From Amphiura filiformis (Eukaryota > Echinodermata > Ophiuroidea > Amphilepidida > Amphiuridae), in NCBI RefSeq assembly GCF_039555335.1, contig NC_092628.1, positions 78,556,713 to 78,620,712 of the forward strand: 64,000 nucleotides of DNA, given 5' to 3'. Within the stretch, counting starts at the first letter, position 1. Each line of letters starts with the position of its first letter. Positions 45,916 to 57,779 of this stretch are shown here, one piece after another. The position numbers and the translations under genes are program-made. The notes under the pieces are model-generated. The model was not told the origin of the DNA. It ran no database searches and was given only the letters and a program-made list of their open reading frames with translations.

Positions 45916-46310
45916 AGTGTTTATTCTAGTCTTTTGTTGCCTACTGAAAAGTTGAACGAAGATAATTTCTGTTTTCGGTTTCGGGAGTTATGTTAATTTC
46001 CGACATGAAAACGTGACATGAGAGAGTTGATGCTAATACAGACAAGAGAAGTGTCTAAATTTTATGGTCGTAAATTAGCGATAAATTGTACGGCTTCAAT
46101 TGACTTGCGTATTGACTTGCGTAGGGTGTATAGGTACTTCCGCCTAGGCGGGAGTGGCTCATGAAAAAAGCCCAGCATAGAAATATACACTAATCAGTGT
46201 TGCCATGAATTACGTATACTTGTTCGTGCAATCGCGAAAAAATAGGTCATATGGTTATGTAGAGATGAAACGGGGAATTCTTTTCGTCCAAAATACACCT
46301 TAAAACTTGT
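45916..46310. other. Stretch without recognised gene
   Basis: Unique sequence between two satellites. Nothing coding seen. Confidence 0.4.
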
Positions 46311-47855
46311 GTGTCCGAGATAGTAACTCAGGGCCCGACTGTAACTCGGGCCCGACTTAGTAACTCGGGTCCGAGATAGTAACTCAGGGCCCGACTTAGT
46401 AACCCGGGGCCTCGACTCGGGACCCGAGATAGTAACTCAGGGTCCAAGTAACTCGGGCCCCGACTTAGTAACTCGATATCTGAGTTAGTAACTCGGGCCC
46501 GGATTTAGTATCTTGGGTCCAAGATAGGCCGAGATAGTATCTCAGACTTAGTAACTCTGGGTCCAAGATAGTACTCGGGGTCCGAGATAGTAACTTGGGG
46601 CCTCGACTTAGTAACTCAGGGTCTAAGACAGTAACTCGGGGCCTCGACTTAGTAACTCGGGCCTCGACTTAGTAACTCGGGGTCCGAGATAGTAACTCGG
46701 GCCCCGACTTACTCGGGGGAGATAGTAACCTCGACTTAATAACTTGGGGTCTGAAACAGTAACACGGACCGCGAGATAGTAACTCGGGTCTGAGATAGTA
46801 ATTCAGGGCCCCGACCTAGTAACTCGGGTCCGAGATAGTAATTGGGGCCTTGACTTAGTAACTCGGGGTCCGAGATAGTAACTTGGGGCCTCAACTTAGT
46901 AACTTGGTATCCGAGATAGTAACACGGACCCTATATAGTAACTCGGGGGCCGAGATAGTAATTCGGGCCCCGGACTTTATAACTCAGGGTCCGGGATAGT
47001 AACTCGGGGTCAGAGATAGTAAGTCGGGGCCTCGACTTAGTAACTCGGGGTCTGAGATAGTAACACTGACCCCGAGATAGTAACTCCGGGTCCGAGATAG
47101 TAACTTGGGGCCTCGACTTAATAACTTGGGGTCCGAAACAGTAACACGGACCCCGAGATAGTAACTCGGGTCTGAGATAGTAATTCAGGGCCCCGACTTA
47201 GTAACTCGGGGTACGCGGTAGTAACTCGGGGTCCGAGATAGTAATTCGGGGCCTCGACTTAGTAACTTGGGGTCTGAGATAGTAACTCGACCCCGACTTA
47301 GTAACTCGGGGTCTGAGATAGTAACTCGGGGCCTCGACTTAGTAACTCGGGGTCCGTGATAGTAACTCGGGGCCTCGACTTATTAACACGGACTGAGATA
47401 GTAACACGCACCCAGAGATTGTAACTCGGGGTCTGAGATAGTAACTCGGGGCCCCGACTTAGTAATTAGGGGTTAGAGATAGTAACTCGGGGCCTCAACT
47501 TAGTAACTTGGGGTCTGAGATAGTAACACAGACCCCAAGATAGTAATCCGGGGTCCGAGATAGTAACTCAGGCCTCGACTTAGTAACTCGGGTCTGAAAT
47601 AATAACACGGACCCTGATATTGTAACTTGGGGTCCAAGATAGTAACTCGGGCCCCGACGTAGTAACTGGGGGTCAGAGATAGTAACTCGGGCCTCGACTT
47701 AGTACCTCGGGTCTGAGATAGTAACTTGGGGCCTCAACTTAGTAACTTGGTATCTGAGATAGTAACACAGACCCAAGATAGGAACTCGGGGTCCGAGATA
47801 GTAATCGGGCCCCGACTTAGTAACTCGGGGATAGTAACTTGGGGCCCGAGATACT
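46311..47855 (+). repeat. GC-rich ~41-bp minisatellite, left array
   Basis: Alternating half-units AGTAACTCGGGGTCCGAGAT and AGTAACTCGGGGCCTCGACT give a dimer of about 41 bp. Extensive G-run length variation. Confidence 0.9.
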
Positions 47856-49927
47856 AATTGGGGGTCCTGAATTACTATCTCAGACCCCGAGTTACTATCT
47901 CGGGGTCCGTGTTACTGTTTCAGACCCCGAGTTATTAAGTCGAGGCCCTGTTACTATCTCGGACCCCGAGTTAATAAGTCGGGCCCGAAGTTACTATCTC
48001 GACCCCGAGTTAATAAGTCAGGGCCCGAAGTTACTATCTCAGACCCGAGTTACTATCTCGGGTCAGTGTTACTATCTCAGACCCGAGTTACTAAGTCGAA
48101 GCCCTGTTACTATCTCGACCCGAGTTACTATCTCGGGTCAGTGTTACTATCTCAGACTCCGAAGTTACTAAGTCGAGGCCCAGAAGTTACTGTCTCGTAC
48201 CGAGTTACTAAGTTGGGCCCCAAGTTACTAACTCGGACCCTGAGTTACTATCTCGTGGTCCGTGCTACTATCTCAGACCCCGAGTTATTAAGTTGAGGCC
48301 CCGAGTTAGTATCTCGGACCCCGTGTTATTATATCTCTGACCCCAAGTTATTAAGTCGGAACCCCGAGTTACTATCTAAGGGCCCTGTGTTACTAAGTTG
48401 GGGCCCGAGTTACTATATCAGACCCTGAATTAGTATCTTGGGACCCTGAGCTACTATCTCGGACCCCCAATTAGTATCTCGGGGTCCCAAGTTATTATCT
48501 TGGACTCCGAGTTACTAAGTCGGGGCCCCGACTTACTATCTCTGACCCTGAGTTACCGTACTATCCCGGACCCTGAGTTATAAAGTCGGGGCCCGATTAT
48601 TATCTCGGACCCCGAGTTACTATCTCGGTCTGTGTTACTATCTCAGATACCAAGTTACTAAGTTGAGGCCCCAAGTTACTATCTCGACCCCGAGTTACTA
48701 AGTCGAGGCCCGAGTTACTATCTCTGACCGCCAGTTACTACGTCCGGGGCCCCGAGTTACTATCTTGGACCCCGAAGTTACAATCTCCGGGTCCGTGTTA
48801 TTATCTCAGACCCGAGTTACTAAGTCGACGCTCGAGTTACTATCTCGGACCCGGTTACTATCTCGGGTCCGTGTTACTATCTCAGACCCCAAGTTACTAA
48901 GTTGAGGCCCCGAGTTACTATCTCTAACCCCCAATTACTAAGTCGGGCCCGAAGTTACTATCTCGGACCCCGAGTTACAATCTCGGGTGCGTGTTACTAT
49001 CTCAGCCCCGAGTTAATAAGTCGCGGCCCCGAGTTACTATCACCGACCCCGAGTTACTAAGTCGAGGCCCGGTTTACTATCTCAGACCCGAGTTACTAAG
49101 TCGGGCCGAAGTTACTATTTCGGACCCGAGTTACTAAGTTGGGGCCCTAAGTTACTAAGTTAGGGCCCCAAGTTAGTAACTCAGACCCGAGTTACTATCT
49201 CATTGTCCGTGTTACTATCTCAGACCCCGAGTTACTAAGTTGAGGCCCCGAGTTACTATCTCGGGACCCGAAGTTACTAAGTTGGGGCCCCCAAGTTACT
49301 AACTCAGACCCCGAGTTACTATCTCGTTGTCCGTGTTACTATCTCAGACCCCGAGTTACTAAGTTGAGGCCCCGATTTACTATCTCGGACCCCGAGTTAT
49401 TATATCTCTGACCCCAAGATATTAAGTCGGAACCCTGAGTTACTATCTAAGGGCCCGTGTTATTAAGTCGGGGCCCGAGTTACTATATCAGACCCTGAAT
49501 TAGTATCTCGGGACCTTGAGCTACTATCTCGGATCCCAAAGTAGTATCTCGGGGCCCCGAATTACTATCTCGGACTCCGAAGTTACTAAGTCGGGCCCCG
49601 ACTTACTATCTCGGACCCTGAGTTACTATCCCGGACCCCGAGTTATAAAGTCGGGGCCTGATTATATCTCGGACCCCGAGTTACTATCTTGGGGTCCGTG
49701 TTACTATTTCAGCTACCAAGTTACTAAGTTGAGGCCCCAAGTTACTATCTCAGACCCGAAAGTTACTAAGTCGAGGTCCGTGTTACTATCTCAGACCCGA
49801 GTTACTAAGTCGAGGCCCCAAGTTACTATCTCAGACCCAGAGTTACTAAGTCGGGGCCCGAGTTACTTAAAGTCGAGTTACTATCTCGGGGTCCAAGTTA
49901 CTGTTTCAGACCCCGAGTTACTAAGTA
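47856..49927 (-). repeat. GC-rich minisatellite, right array, inverted
   Basis: The same half-units appear as reverse complement (CCGAGTTACTATCTCGGACC, CCGAGTTACTAAGTCGGGGC). Within it, about 48300-48620 and 49385-49690 are similar, so larger blocks have been duplicated. ORFs here (47839-48171, 49516-49932) are repeat artefacts. Confidence 0.9.
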
Positions 49928-50049
49928 ATTAAGGGCCCAGGGTGTAGACATCACCCTGGGTGTAGACATAATTATTGCACAGTCCCTATAGTATTGTGTT
50001 GTCGTGGATACATGGTAGTTGATAAATTACTCGATCAAATCATTTGATA

Positions 50050-50411
50050 ACGGGTACTACACCTGCCCAATTTTGTGCCTATTTTTACATTTTTCTCAAA
50101 AATTATAGAGCATTGGTGACAAGTAAGATATGTATATTATAGGGGCAAGGACTACAACTGCTACACTGGAAATTTTTATTTCAGCACAGACAGCAGTTGT
50201 GGAGTTACAGTCAAAAATTAGGGAAAACCAATATTTGATCAATAAATCAATAACTACTTGCCTTGAGTTGCTGAATTTTCAGTGCAGTAGTTATAGTCCT
50301 TGTCTCTATAATATACATATCTAGGCCCTATATCTTACTTGTCACCAATGCACTATGATTTTTGAGAAAAAACACAAAAATAAGCAAAAATTGGCTAGGG
50401 TGTAGTACCCC
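50050..50411. mobile_element. TTAA-type MITE, family 1, second copy
   Basis: It resembles 36627-36971. The left end CGGGTACTACACCTGCCC follows a degenerate TTAA; the right end is followed by TTAA (50412-50415). Confidence 0.65.
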
Positions 50412-51094
50412 TTAAACATAATAGATCCCACACAATTTAAAACCAACATAACCCAACATCTACAAGAAATCTATATACTAAAATTTGCATGCATGCGCAT
50501 ATCAACCTAACCATTTTACTCCTCTAGGACTGTTGGGCAGTATCAAGATCAAGATGATGTGCAAATTTCAAGTTAGACTTCATCATGTTCTTGCTGTCAT
50601 TGACATATTTGTAGAGACGACTAGAGTACACTGGAAATTTTTATTTCAGCACAGACAGCAGTTGTGGAGTTACAGTCAAAAATTAGGGAAAACCAATATT
50701 TGATCAATAAATCAATAACTACTTGCCTTGAGTTGCTGAATTTTCAGTGCAGTAGTTATAGTCCTTGTCTCTATAATATACACATCTAGGCCCTATATCT
50801 TACATGTCACCAATGCACTATGATTTTTGAGAAAAACACAAAAATAAGCAAAAAATTGGCTAGGGGTGTAGTACCCCCTTAAACATAATAGATCCCACAC
50901 AATTTAAAACCAACATAACCCAACATCTACAAGAAATCTATAGACTAAAATTTGCATGCATGCGCATATCAACCTAACCGTTTTACTCCTCTAGGACTGT
51001 TGGGCAGTATCAAGATCAAGATGATGTGCAAATTCCAAGTTAGACTTCATCATGTTCTTGCTGTCATTGACATATTTGTAGAGACGACTAGAGT
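50162..51094 (+). repeat. Tandem duplication of ~466 bp (half a MITE plus flank)
   Basis: TACACTGGAAATTTTTATTT starts both units (50162 and 50627) and GACGACTAGAGT ends both. Each unit holds the right half of the MITE and about 215 bp of flank. They differ at a few positions only. Confidence 0.85.
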
Positions 51095-51182
51095 CCCCGC
51101 TATATGTCGAATGTATGGACTACCTAGGGTAGCCCGAAACATCATGGCCCTGTTCCTTCCTCACTAGGGCCATGAATGCCCT

Positions 51183-51254
51183 ACGTCACGTAAAAACGGG
51201 CACCGTGAACTCACGTCATGGTGATGACGTCACACTGACTGACATCTATTTATA
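51183..51254 (+). promoter_or_regulatory. Candidate CRE/TATA promoter
   Basis: TACGTCAC (51183), CACGTCAT (about 51212) and a perfect palindromic CRE TGACGTCA (51225-51232) precede TATTTATA (51247-51254). The CRE-to-TATA spacing fits a CREB/ATF-driven plus-strand promoter. The nearest plus-strand gene is the GPCR, whose coding exon begins at an acceptor 4 kb downstream; the link is inference. Confidence 0.35.
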
Positions 51255-53442
51255 GAAAGAATTCAAAACATTTTCCATCCTCAAATGTGCTCAAAATTTA
51301 CGAACATGCACCAAATATGTTTTGTTTAAGTCTCATCTTCACGTGAGGAATGGTAGGAAGTGGTATTTATGAGAAAACGTGGTATTTTATGTGTACCCTG
51401 GACCAGATATGCTCAGGAGTCTCAGACCTTCGTGACGGAGAAGGACAGTGGAAATCAGGGGTAGGCCTACAGCATTAAGGCCCAAAAGTCGGGGTTGTTT
51501 TCCTGTGTTTTTCACTCCAGAGCTTGCAGAAAATCCAAATACATGGGGTGAAAATTAAATCTTGGGGGTGAAAAATATTTTGCAGTGTAGTCAGGGGTAG
51601 GAGTACGGTCCAAAAGTAGCTAGAGGGTCAGTTTTCACCCCCGAGCTTGCACATATTCCCAATAGAGGGTGAAAATTAATATTTTTTAAATTTAGGGGGT
51701 CATTCACCCCGCCCCGCTACCCCTGGTGGAAATCAGTAGTGACGGACGTGCGAGTACCTCGGCTAGGACTAGGGAGCCAATTGTCAAAAGCCGTAACTCA
51801 CACATATTATACGATACACCTATCGAATGTGTGTCATCGGTCCAGTCATCGGCCTTGTAGGAACCCATGGATTAGGTCCATGTACACATACGATGGGTGT
51901 ACCCGCTAGAGTCCCGGACTAGAGTTTTAAATTATACTATGTAGTATGTACAGTACTCGGAGAACGTGGTTGTGTATATTTTTTCTGTATACGTGCCGCT
52001 ATTTATAGAAAGGATAAATCAACTTGAGAAAATATTGTGACTTGCTCAAGTTGTTATACTCGCGTACATACTCACACTGTACAGAGTTGTACAGTATGTA
52101 CAGTGCAGTGAGTGCAGAAACTATCACAGCTTTTGGTATTAATATTGGTAAGCTTACACTACCATAATTCATTGCAACTGGTAAGAAACTGGACGAAATG
52201 TACACTTACTGTTGTTTAAAATGCTTGAATTCCGAAATTACTGGTTAGAAACTGGAACAAAAGTACACTTTTCTATAATACTGTGGTTTAAAATTCAACC
52301 GCCGTGTGTGTGTTAATTAATTTCACTGTGGTGACGAGCTAGATCTATTAATAACATCATTCACGATCTGTACGAGTCGATTATTAAAAAAATGTATGAC
52401 GCGGATGACGTAGAGTTCATTAATATTCATATATACTACTACGATTTCATCATGAGAGGGGTCTGGCACACGACACCGGTAACCCAGTGGCGTGCGCAAA
52501 GGGGGGCAACTTGTGTTGGTCATTCGGGGGAAATCAGTCATTTCTTACACCTTACACTAATCAGACTCCATTCGGGGGAACTGAACAACCTGCCCCCCCC
52601 CCCCCTGCGGTAACCCTGTCCTTTGTTATCACGATTTATGCGAGTGATTAGTTAGACAGTCTCAAAATAACTACTTACATTTGTAAGCTACTGAGGTACA
52701 TTAACAGCAATCGTAACAATCATGATCAAATAAATTGAGTCATTGGTCGTTTATCATTATTTCTTTCATTTTTTTCCTCCATATTAAACAGGTCACATTT
52801 TGCCGAAAACATCATCAAAATTGGACTTGTAGAAGTTGTAGGCCTACTTCCCGAAATAAACGATAATGAAATACAATAGCATGCAACATATTTTAAGTCT
52901 ATTACATTATATCATACAAATTTTAGCGACAATCGACTCATCTTAGTTAATCATTCTCATTTTATCTATGTCGATCTTGTGTCCCACCAATCATACGTGA
53001 TAAGAAATACAACCACGAACAAGGACAAAGTGCAAACTCGCAACTTTTTTTATGTATATTTCAACAAACACTACTATTTAATGTATAGTGTTTGATTGGT
53101 TATCAAGTTAAGTGCGTGCCGCAAGAAATAGGTGTACCTGGAGAGCTTTGTACTTTGAACGTGATATAATATGGCAAAAATTGGTCATCACGCCGGTACC
53201 ATTAAACGACCGTCAGTCATGCATCAAAATGATTAGTTTTCAGAAACCATTCTTAAAATTCACACTTCAATATTGGTAAAAACGGCGGGAAATATAGACC
53301 TTTTAACCAGGCTTGGATTTTTCTATAGCAACTCAAAGCTAATGGATATTAATTGAGAGCGTTGCGACTGAACTAAGTAAGGTAGGTACTTGTAACATTT
53401 TGTTAAAATTGGATATAATATTTTTTAAACTGGAAATGAATA
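51255..53442. other. Stretch without recognised gene
   Basis: Possible 5' intron of the GPCR gene. A decayed repeat with CAGTGGCGTGCGCAAAGGGG (a hAT-style end) and a poly-C run lies at about 52488-52620. Confidence 0.4.
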
Positions 53443-53734
53443 CTCTCTAAATGTAAGAATGAAAAACTCACTCCCCAAAAAATGTATTTTTAAAACCACA
53501 AAAAAAGGGAATGAATTTCAACTCTTTCAAGGAGTTAAATGAAGGACAGCTCTAAAACGTGTTGTCCTTCATTTAACTCCTTGAGCGAGTTGAAATTTAC
53601 TCTATTTTAGAGTGGTTTGGCTCTTTTTTGAGTGGTTTTAAAGTTGAAAAACACATTTCACTCTTTTTTTAGTGATTTTATAAGTGAATCACTCTTTTGA
53701 AGATTGAGTTTTTCACTCTTTTACATTTAGAGAG
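53443..53734. mobile_element. MITE with CTCTCTAAATGTA ends
   Basis: The left CTCTCTAAATGTAAGAATG and right CTTTTACATTTAGAGAG are inverted. The inside has repeated CACTCTTTT/AAAGAGTG motifs and an inner hairpin around AGGAGTTAAATGAAGGACA (53540-53585). Confidence 0.7.
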
Positions 53735-55101
53735 ATATAGTGCTCATATGCGTCCATCGAAAACACGTCCACTATTTCGAAAGTTAGGAGCAAATGAATT
53801 CTTACAATAATTCTTGTATATAACTAATTAGACATGCGGTACTTGACGTCAAACGATCGAAACATGTTTGCTTGAAAAAAAAAAATGTCTGTATATAGCG
53901 GCATTCTCAATGTTTGCCGGAATGTTTAAAGAACTGGCAAAAATGACTAACATAAATATACGAAACTCTGTTCCTGATGATCTGAAATTAGGTTTCTGTA
54001 ACATAAAGGTAATTTACATGGATTTAGGATGAGTTTATGGGATACGGGTTATGTAAGGTTAGATATAACAAAAAATGCCGGCCGGTATTACAAGCCTGAA
54101 CTAATTGATTGAAAATTAGCTCTCACGTTTAAGGAGAGCTTGATGCATAAAAGGTTGCTAGTAATACTTATTAAACTCCATAATCATTCCTGTAACAAGA
54201 CAGTTTGTTACCAATATTGTCGTTCAGAAGTTGTTACATAAACAAGATTTATACCCATTATGCAAAATGCCTGAATGTCAGGATTTGTGACCTCAACGAT
54301 TGTTATCAAACCGCTCTGTTAGTACGTACATAACAACTGTTTGAAAACATGCTTGTCCCAATTAATTGACCCTTGATTTGTTTCATATCAACAACTATAA
54401 TCTATTTATATCTGTATATATAAGCTACATATTTGTCTTATCATTAAAGATATATAACAGATGCATAAAGAATTACACGACTGCTGCCCGTGATTGCGTT
54501 GTTGTGATTGCAAAAATAAAATCCAAAGAAATTTATCTTTATTTTAATATATTGTGTGCGCAAATTGTTTTCAGTGAAAATGGAACTAGCATAAACATAT
54601 TTGCATTTTTGTCACACCACGGAATGGAAGATAATCATGATAATATTCTTTTGTTAAAAGGATGTCCTTTTCTTCATTTGTCAACAGCAATAACTCTGTA
54701 TTACATTGTATAGATTATCAAATTGGGGACAAGATACGAAACAAAATTTAATTAAATATACATAAATTAACATAAATTATGCATGCCGTGTTGCTTTTAT
54801 AAACATGATGTAACAGATACAACTATTCCCAATCGCCGCTAAGAATGAGGGAGCAAATGCGAGAGAGAATGAAATAAGATAAACTGATATTATCGTGCGT
54901 GATAAGGATAGACAGCGAGACGGAGAGAAAAAAGAGATAATCAGAAAGACTTAAATTCAAAAAGACAGGTACACGGAGAGACAGACAAAGACAGGTAGAG
55001 ATAAAGAATAAGTAAGACAGATATACATAATAGTTACATACATTCGTTAAATAAATTAGTTTCAATAAGCAATTCCCACGGCTCCTCTATACCCAAACGT
55101 C
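53735..55101. other. Stretch without recognised gene
   Basis: AT-rich. The ORF at 54366-54713 (115 codons) is Tyr/Ile-rich without a domain and looks like chance. Purine-rich GAGAGA-type sequence lies at 54840-55020. Confidence 0.4.
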
Positions 55102-55154
55102 TTGTGCTATCTTAGGTAGATAGCTATTATTGCTATCTACCGAAGATAGCACAA
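55102..55154. repeat. Compact 53-nt hairpin upstream of the GPCR exon
   Basis: TTGTGCTATCTTAGGTAGAT and its complement form a 23-bp stem with one mismatch and a 7-nt loop (TATTATT). It lies about 100 bp before the coding exon, inside the presumed 5' intron. Confidence 0.6.
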
Positions 55155-55237
55155 ACATATAGCACATAATATGGCGTTACATATTTTACTCTCCTTGAAG
55201 CTTGATCATGTTGATCGGTGCTAATTGTTCTTTATTC

Positions 55238-55251
55238 ATTTTTTCCATGCA
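55238..55251 (+). other. Splice acceptor before the GPCR coding exon
   Basis: A pyrimidine tract ending CATGCAG leaves an 18-nt 5' UTR before ATG 55270. It implies a non-coding upstream exon. Confidence 0.5.
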
Positions 55252-55269
55252 GATTCGGCACTCTTTACC

Positions 55270-56496
55270 ATGGGACTTTCATATCTTAACCACAGCAAAA
55301 CGGATGCCTCCTACTTCACCTATTTTTCTGAATTTGAGAGAATACGACCTTCTGCTCACATATGGGAAACGGTTCTCCTAAGTTTGGTCTTTACGGTGGG
55401 ATTTTTCGGCAATATACTCGTTATATCTTTCATAATTCGTTTTCCATCAATGCGACAAGTTACAAATTTTTACATAACCAACTTGGCTGTAAGTGATTTA
55501 ATTTTTAGTCTCACAGCACCATTTGTGATAGTTACAAGAAACACTCAAGAATGGTTATTAGGAAACGGCGTGTGTCACGTAATGGTTTATGTCATGTATG
55601 TATGTGGAATTACAAGTGTATGGACAATGGTCACGATCAGTATGGATCGCTATAAAAGTATCGTCAAATTTGAACGAGATAAATCAAGATTTGGCAAAGT
55701 TTTCATCAGAATGGCTGTAATTTGGGTATCTGCTATTATCTTTGCTCTACCAATTGGACTGTTTTTCAAAGAATTAACTTTGACATTACCCGATTTGACC
55801 GAAGTACAGGTGTGTACATTAGATTGGAGTAACAACATCGCCACTATCGTTTTCTGCACTTTGAATTTAATCTGCGTCTTTTGCATTCCGCTGACAGTGA
55901 TCGCAAGAAACTACCATCTGATCATGGACACCTTTAACAGCAGTCGTAAACGAATGCGCGAATATTCGCAATCTACCCCACAGGGTTCTTTACAAGACAC
56001 CATCCCTCGTCGAATGACGCGAGCGATATCCATTCGATCTACAGGTTCAATGCGTGAAATTCGCGTTATGACGATGTTGGTGTTAATGGTGTCCCTATTT
56101 GCCATAATGTGGTTTCCAATCATTCTAATTCAATTTTTCTTAATCATGGAGTGGCTTCATCTCCAATCCTGGCATTTTATAGCCACATTAGGTATAACAT
56201 ATCTAAACGTTGCGTTAAACCCTATCGTATATGGGCTACTCAACGAACAATACAGAAAACAATTTCGTCATGTCTTTCAGCAGATGCGCTGTCGATGTTG
56301 TACGTGCAAACTGTGTCCTACCAAAGGCAGTCTTGACCTGGAGATGGAGGACACATTTTCAGGGGATAGGACTCCAGTTGTAACTGTGTGCGCACGAGGG
56401 TTAGAATTGGCCGGGGATGTAGCATTGGCATCAAATGGAATCACATTCAGTAATCATAACTTTGTTAATCCAGGGTATACAGGTGACGATGATTGA
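55270..56496 (+). CDS. Class A (rhodopsin-like) GPCR, possibly FFAR4-like
   Basis: Plasma-membrane receptor of 408 residues. I chose ATG at 55270 (ACCATGG, strong initiation context); a frame-only start at 55225 is not an ATG and lies before a 3' splice site (TTTTTTCCATGCAG, ends 55251). Seven membrane segments lie at about 33-57, 66-90, 103-124, 145-166, 190-212, 265-291 and 303-325. Class A hallmarks: N48 (TM1), D76 (LAVSD), C102 and C182 (disulfide pair), D126-R127-Y128, W152, P207, W281-F-P283, and N317-P-I-V-Y321. N7 is a glycosylation sequon. The long basic third loop (221-262) and the CRCCTC cluster (341-346, likely palmitoylated) fit. WLLG...CH...YVM in TM3 recalls free fatty acid receptor 4; peptide receptors remain possible. 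The ligand is unknown. Confidence 0.9.
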   Translation: MGLSYLNHSKTDASYFTYFSEFERIRPSAHIWETVLLSLVFTVGFFGNILVISFIIRFPSMRQVTNFYITNLAVSDLIFSLTAPFVIVTRNTQEWLLGNGVCHVMVYVMYVCGITSVWTMVTISMDRYKSIVKFERDKSRFGKVFIRMAVIWVSAIIFALPIGLFFKELTLTLPDLTEVQVCTLDWSNNIATIVFCTLNLICVFCIPLTVIARNYHLIMDTFNSSRKRMREYSQSTPQGSLQDTIPRRMTRAISIRSTGSMREIRVMTMLVLMVSLFAIMWFPIILIQFFLIMEWLHLQSWHFIATLGITYLNVALNPIVYGLLNEQYRKQFRHVFQQMRCRCCTCKLCPTKGSLDLEMEDTFSGDRTPVVTVCARGLELAGDVALASNGITFSNHNFVNPGYTGDDD

Positions 56497-56674
56497 TTAA
56501 AACAAATCCAGCAAGTCCAACAACATTACGCAGTGTGTGCGCCTTGGAGTATCGTGATTGCCTTTAACGAATCTGCCATTGTCATTATTGTTGGCAATGC
56601 CGCTCCTTTTGCCAGCTTTCTGACACTTTTCTACCAGACACGTGCTATCTCATGCATATTCTTAAATGTAGTTT

Positions 56675-57207
56675 CCCAGCAAACACACAATGTTTTATAG
56701 AAAATGTCTGGTTATATATTCGGTATAAAACGTTTTAATAACATTCTATAATGAGTAGGATTTAATATTTCCCTAGAGAAGTCCTTTTCTAACTAAGGGC
56801 TGAGCTTTCGGAATTCTATAGCGAGTCATCTTCAGAGCTCTTAAGATGGCACTTGCCGCCAGAATTCCGAAAGCTCAGCCCTCTAAAGGACTTCTCTAGG
56901 GAAAGACTGAACTCAAGTTTACCGACCTAGAGTACCAAGTAATATTATTAAATCGAACATTCTATACTATTTTTAAAACTTGTGGAAAAACATGTTATTT
57001 AAGTGATGACAAAATATTTTCCAAAAATGTTTGCCAAGAAACGTTTTACAATAACATATTCGCAACATTTTTTAGATGACGTATTGTTTTTCCTTTATAA
57101 AACGTTTAAAAATATTCTCACGACCTTTCGACATTTAAATGTTATTAACGTTCTGACCAAAACCAAAACGCGTTTATAACACGTTTAAAAAAAATGTGTT
57201 TGCTGGG
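56675..57207. mobile_element. CCCAGCAAACA-family MITE, second copy
   Basis: The ends CCCAGCAAACACACAATG and ATGTGTTTGCTGGG are inverted, with internal AAACGTTTTAATAACATT as in 26122-26814. It is interrupted by a foldback insertion. Confidence 0.7.
56751..56955. mobile_element. Foldback insertion nested in the MITE, 11-bp direct repeats
   Basis: AACATTCTATA lies at 56740-56750 and 56956-56966. A palindrome of about 130 bp (56771-56901) runs from CCCTAGAGAAGTCCTTT to AAAGGACTTCTCTAGGG, with GAGCTTTCGGAATTCT and its complement inside. Confidence 0.65.
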
Positions 57208-57359
57208 GGGTTGCCACCAAATTCCTATTGCAGCCGCAGTTCAGTAAGAAATTTTATTGCAAGTGCCGAAGCTATGATTTCTTGTGTTGGTTCACTTTTT
57301 CACCATCCCTAAAAATTCACTAAACCGGTGCAGTTAGAGCTGAGGTTGTATCATTTAAA

Positions 57360-57599
57360 TTTCTGCAAACTGCAATGGAATTTGGAAGGATTTTATACGC
57401 ACAAATTGCTATTTCTGTGTTACTTCAACAACATAATGTCTTATTGCCTTGTGAATTGTTTCACGACTTGGAAGCCATAGACGAAACAAAAAGACAGTTA
57501 ATCAATGGTGTTGCAGGATGTGGTACAACTACTTTATTTGGTATTTTGTTGATTGACACAGAGCGCAGCGTTGTTATAATATCAGACTGGATATAACTG
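57360..57599 (+). pseudogene. Decayed P-loop NTPase-like fragment A
   Basis: The ORF from ATG 57375 to the stop at 57594-57596 reads LINGVAGCGTTTLFG, a Walker A motif (GxxGxGK[ST]) whose Lys is Thr here. VVIISDW could be a Walker B-like strand but lacks the acidic pair. Two further diverged copies follow (57661 and 59035). Which P-loop family it comes from is open: a NACHT-type or a superfamily 1 helicase-type motif would both fit. No complete domain exists. Confidence 0.3.
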
Positions 57600-57660
57600 C
57601 GTTCTTTATGATAGCAACATGATCATGACACAGTGCACTTGGTCTGCACTTTAAATGTAG

Positions 57661-57760
57661 GAGCTATACTGATCAGTGGTATTGCAGGATGTGGTAAAAC
57701 TACTTTATTTGGTATTTCCTTGATCAGCACAGAGCGCAACGTTGTCATAGACTGAACACA
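57661..57760 (+). pseudogene. Decayed P-loop fragment B
   Basis: The frame reads ISGIAGCGKTTLFG with the Walker A lysine intact, then an in-frame stop near 57752. It is a tandem partial copy of fragment A. Confidence 0.35.
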
Positions 57761-57779
57761 ACTGCGTTCTGTATCATTC

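Noticed and set aside
47839-49932. ORFs of 76-138 codons in the GC-rich arrays
   Set aside because: Irregular repeats with no conserved frame between units.
55225-55269. Upstream extension of the GPCR frame
   Set aside because: It begins at a non-ATG codon and crosses a good 3' splice site; ATG 55270 has a strong context.
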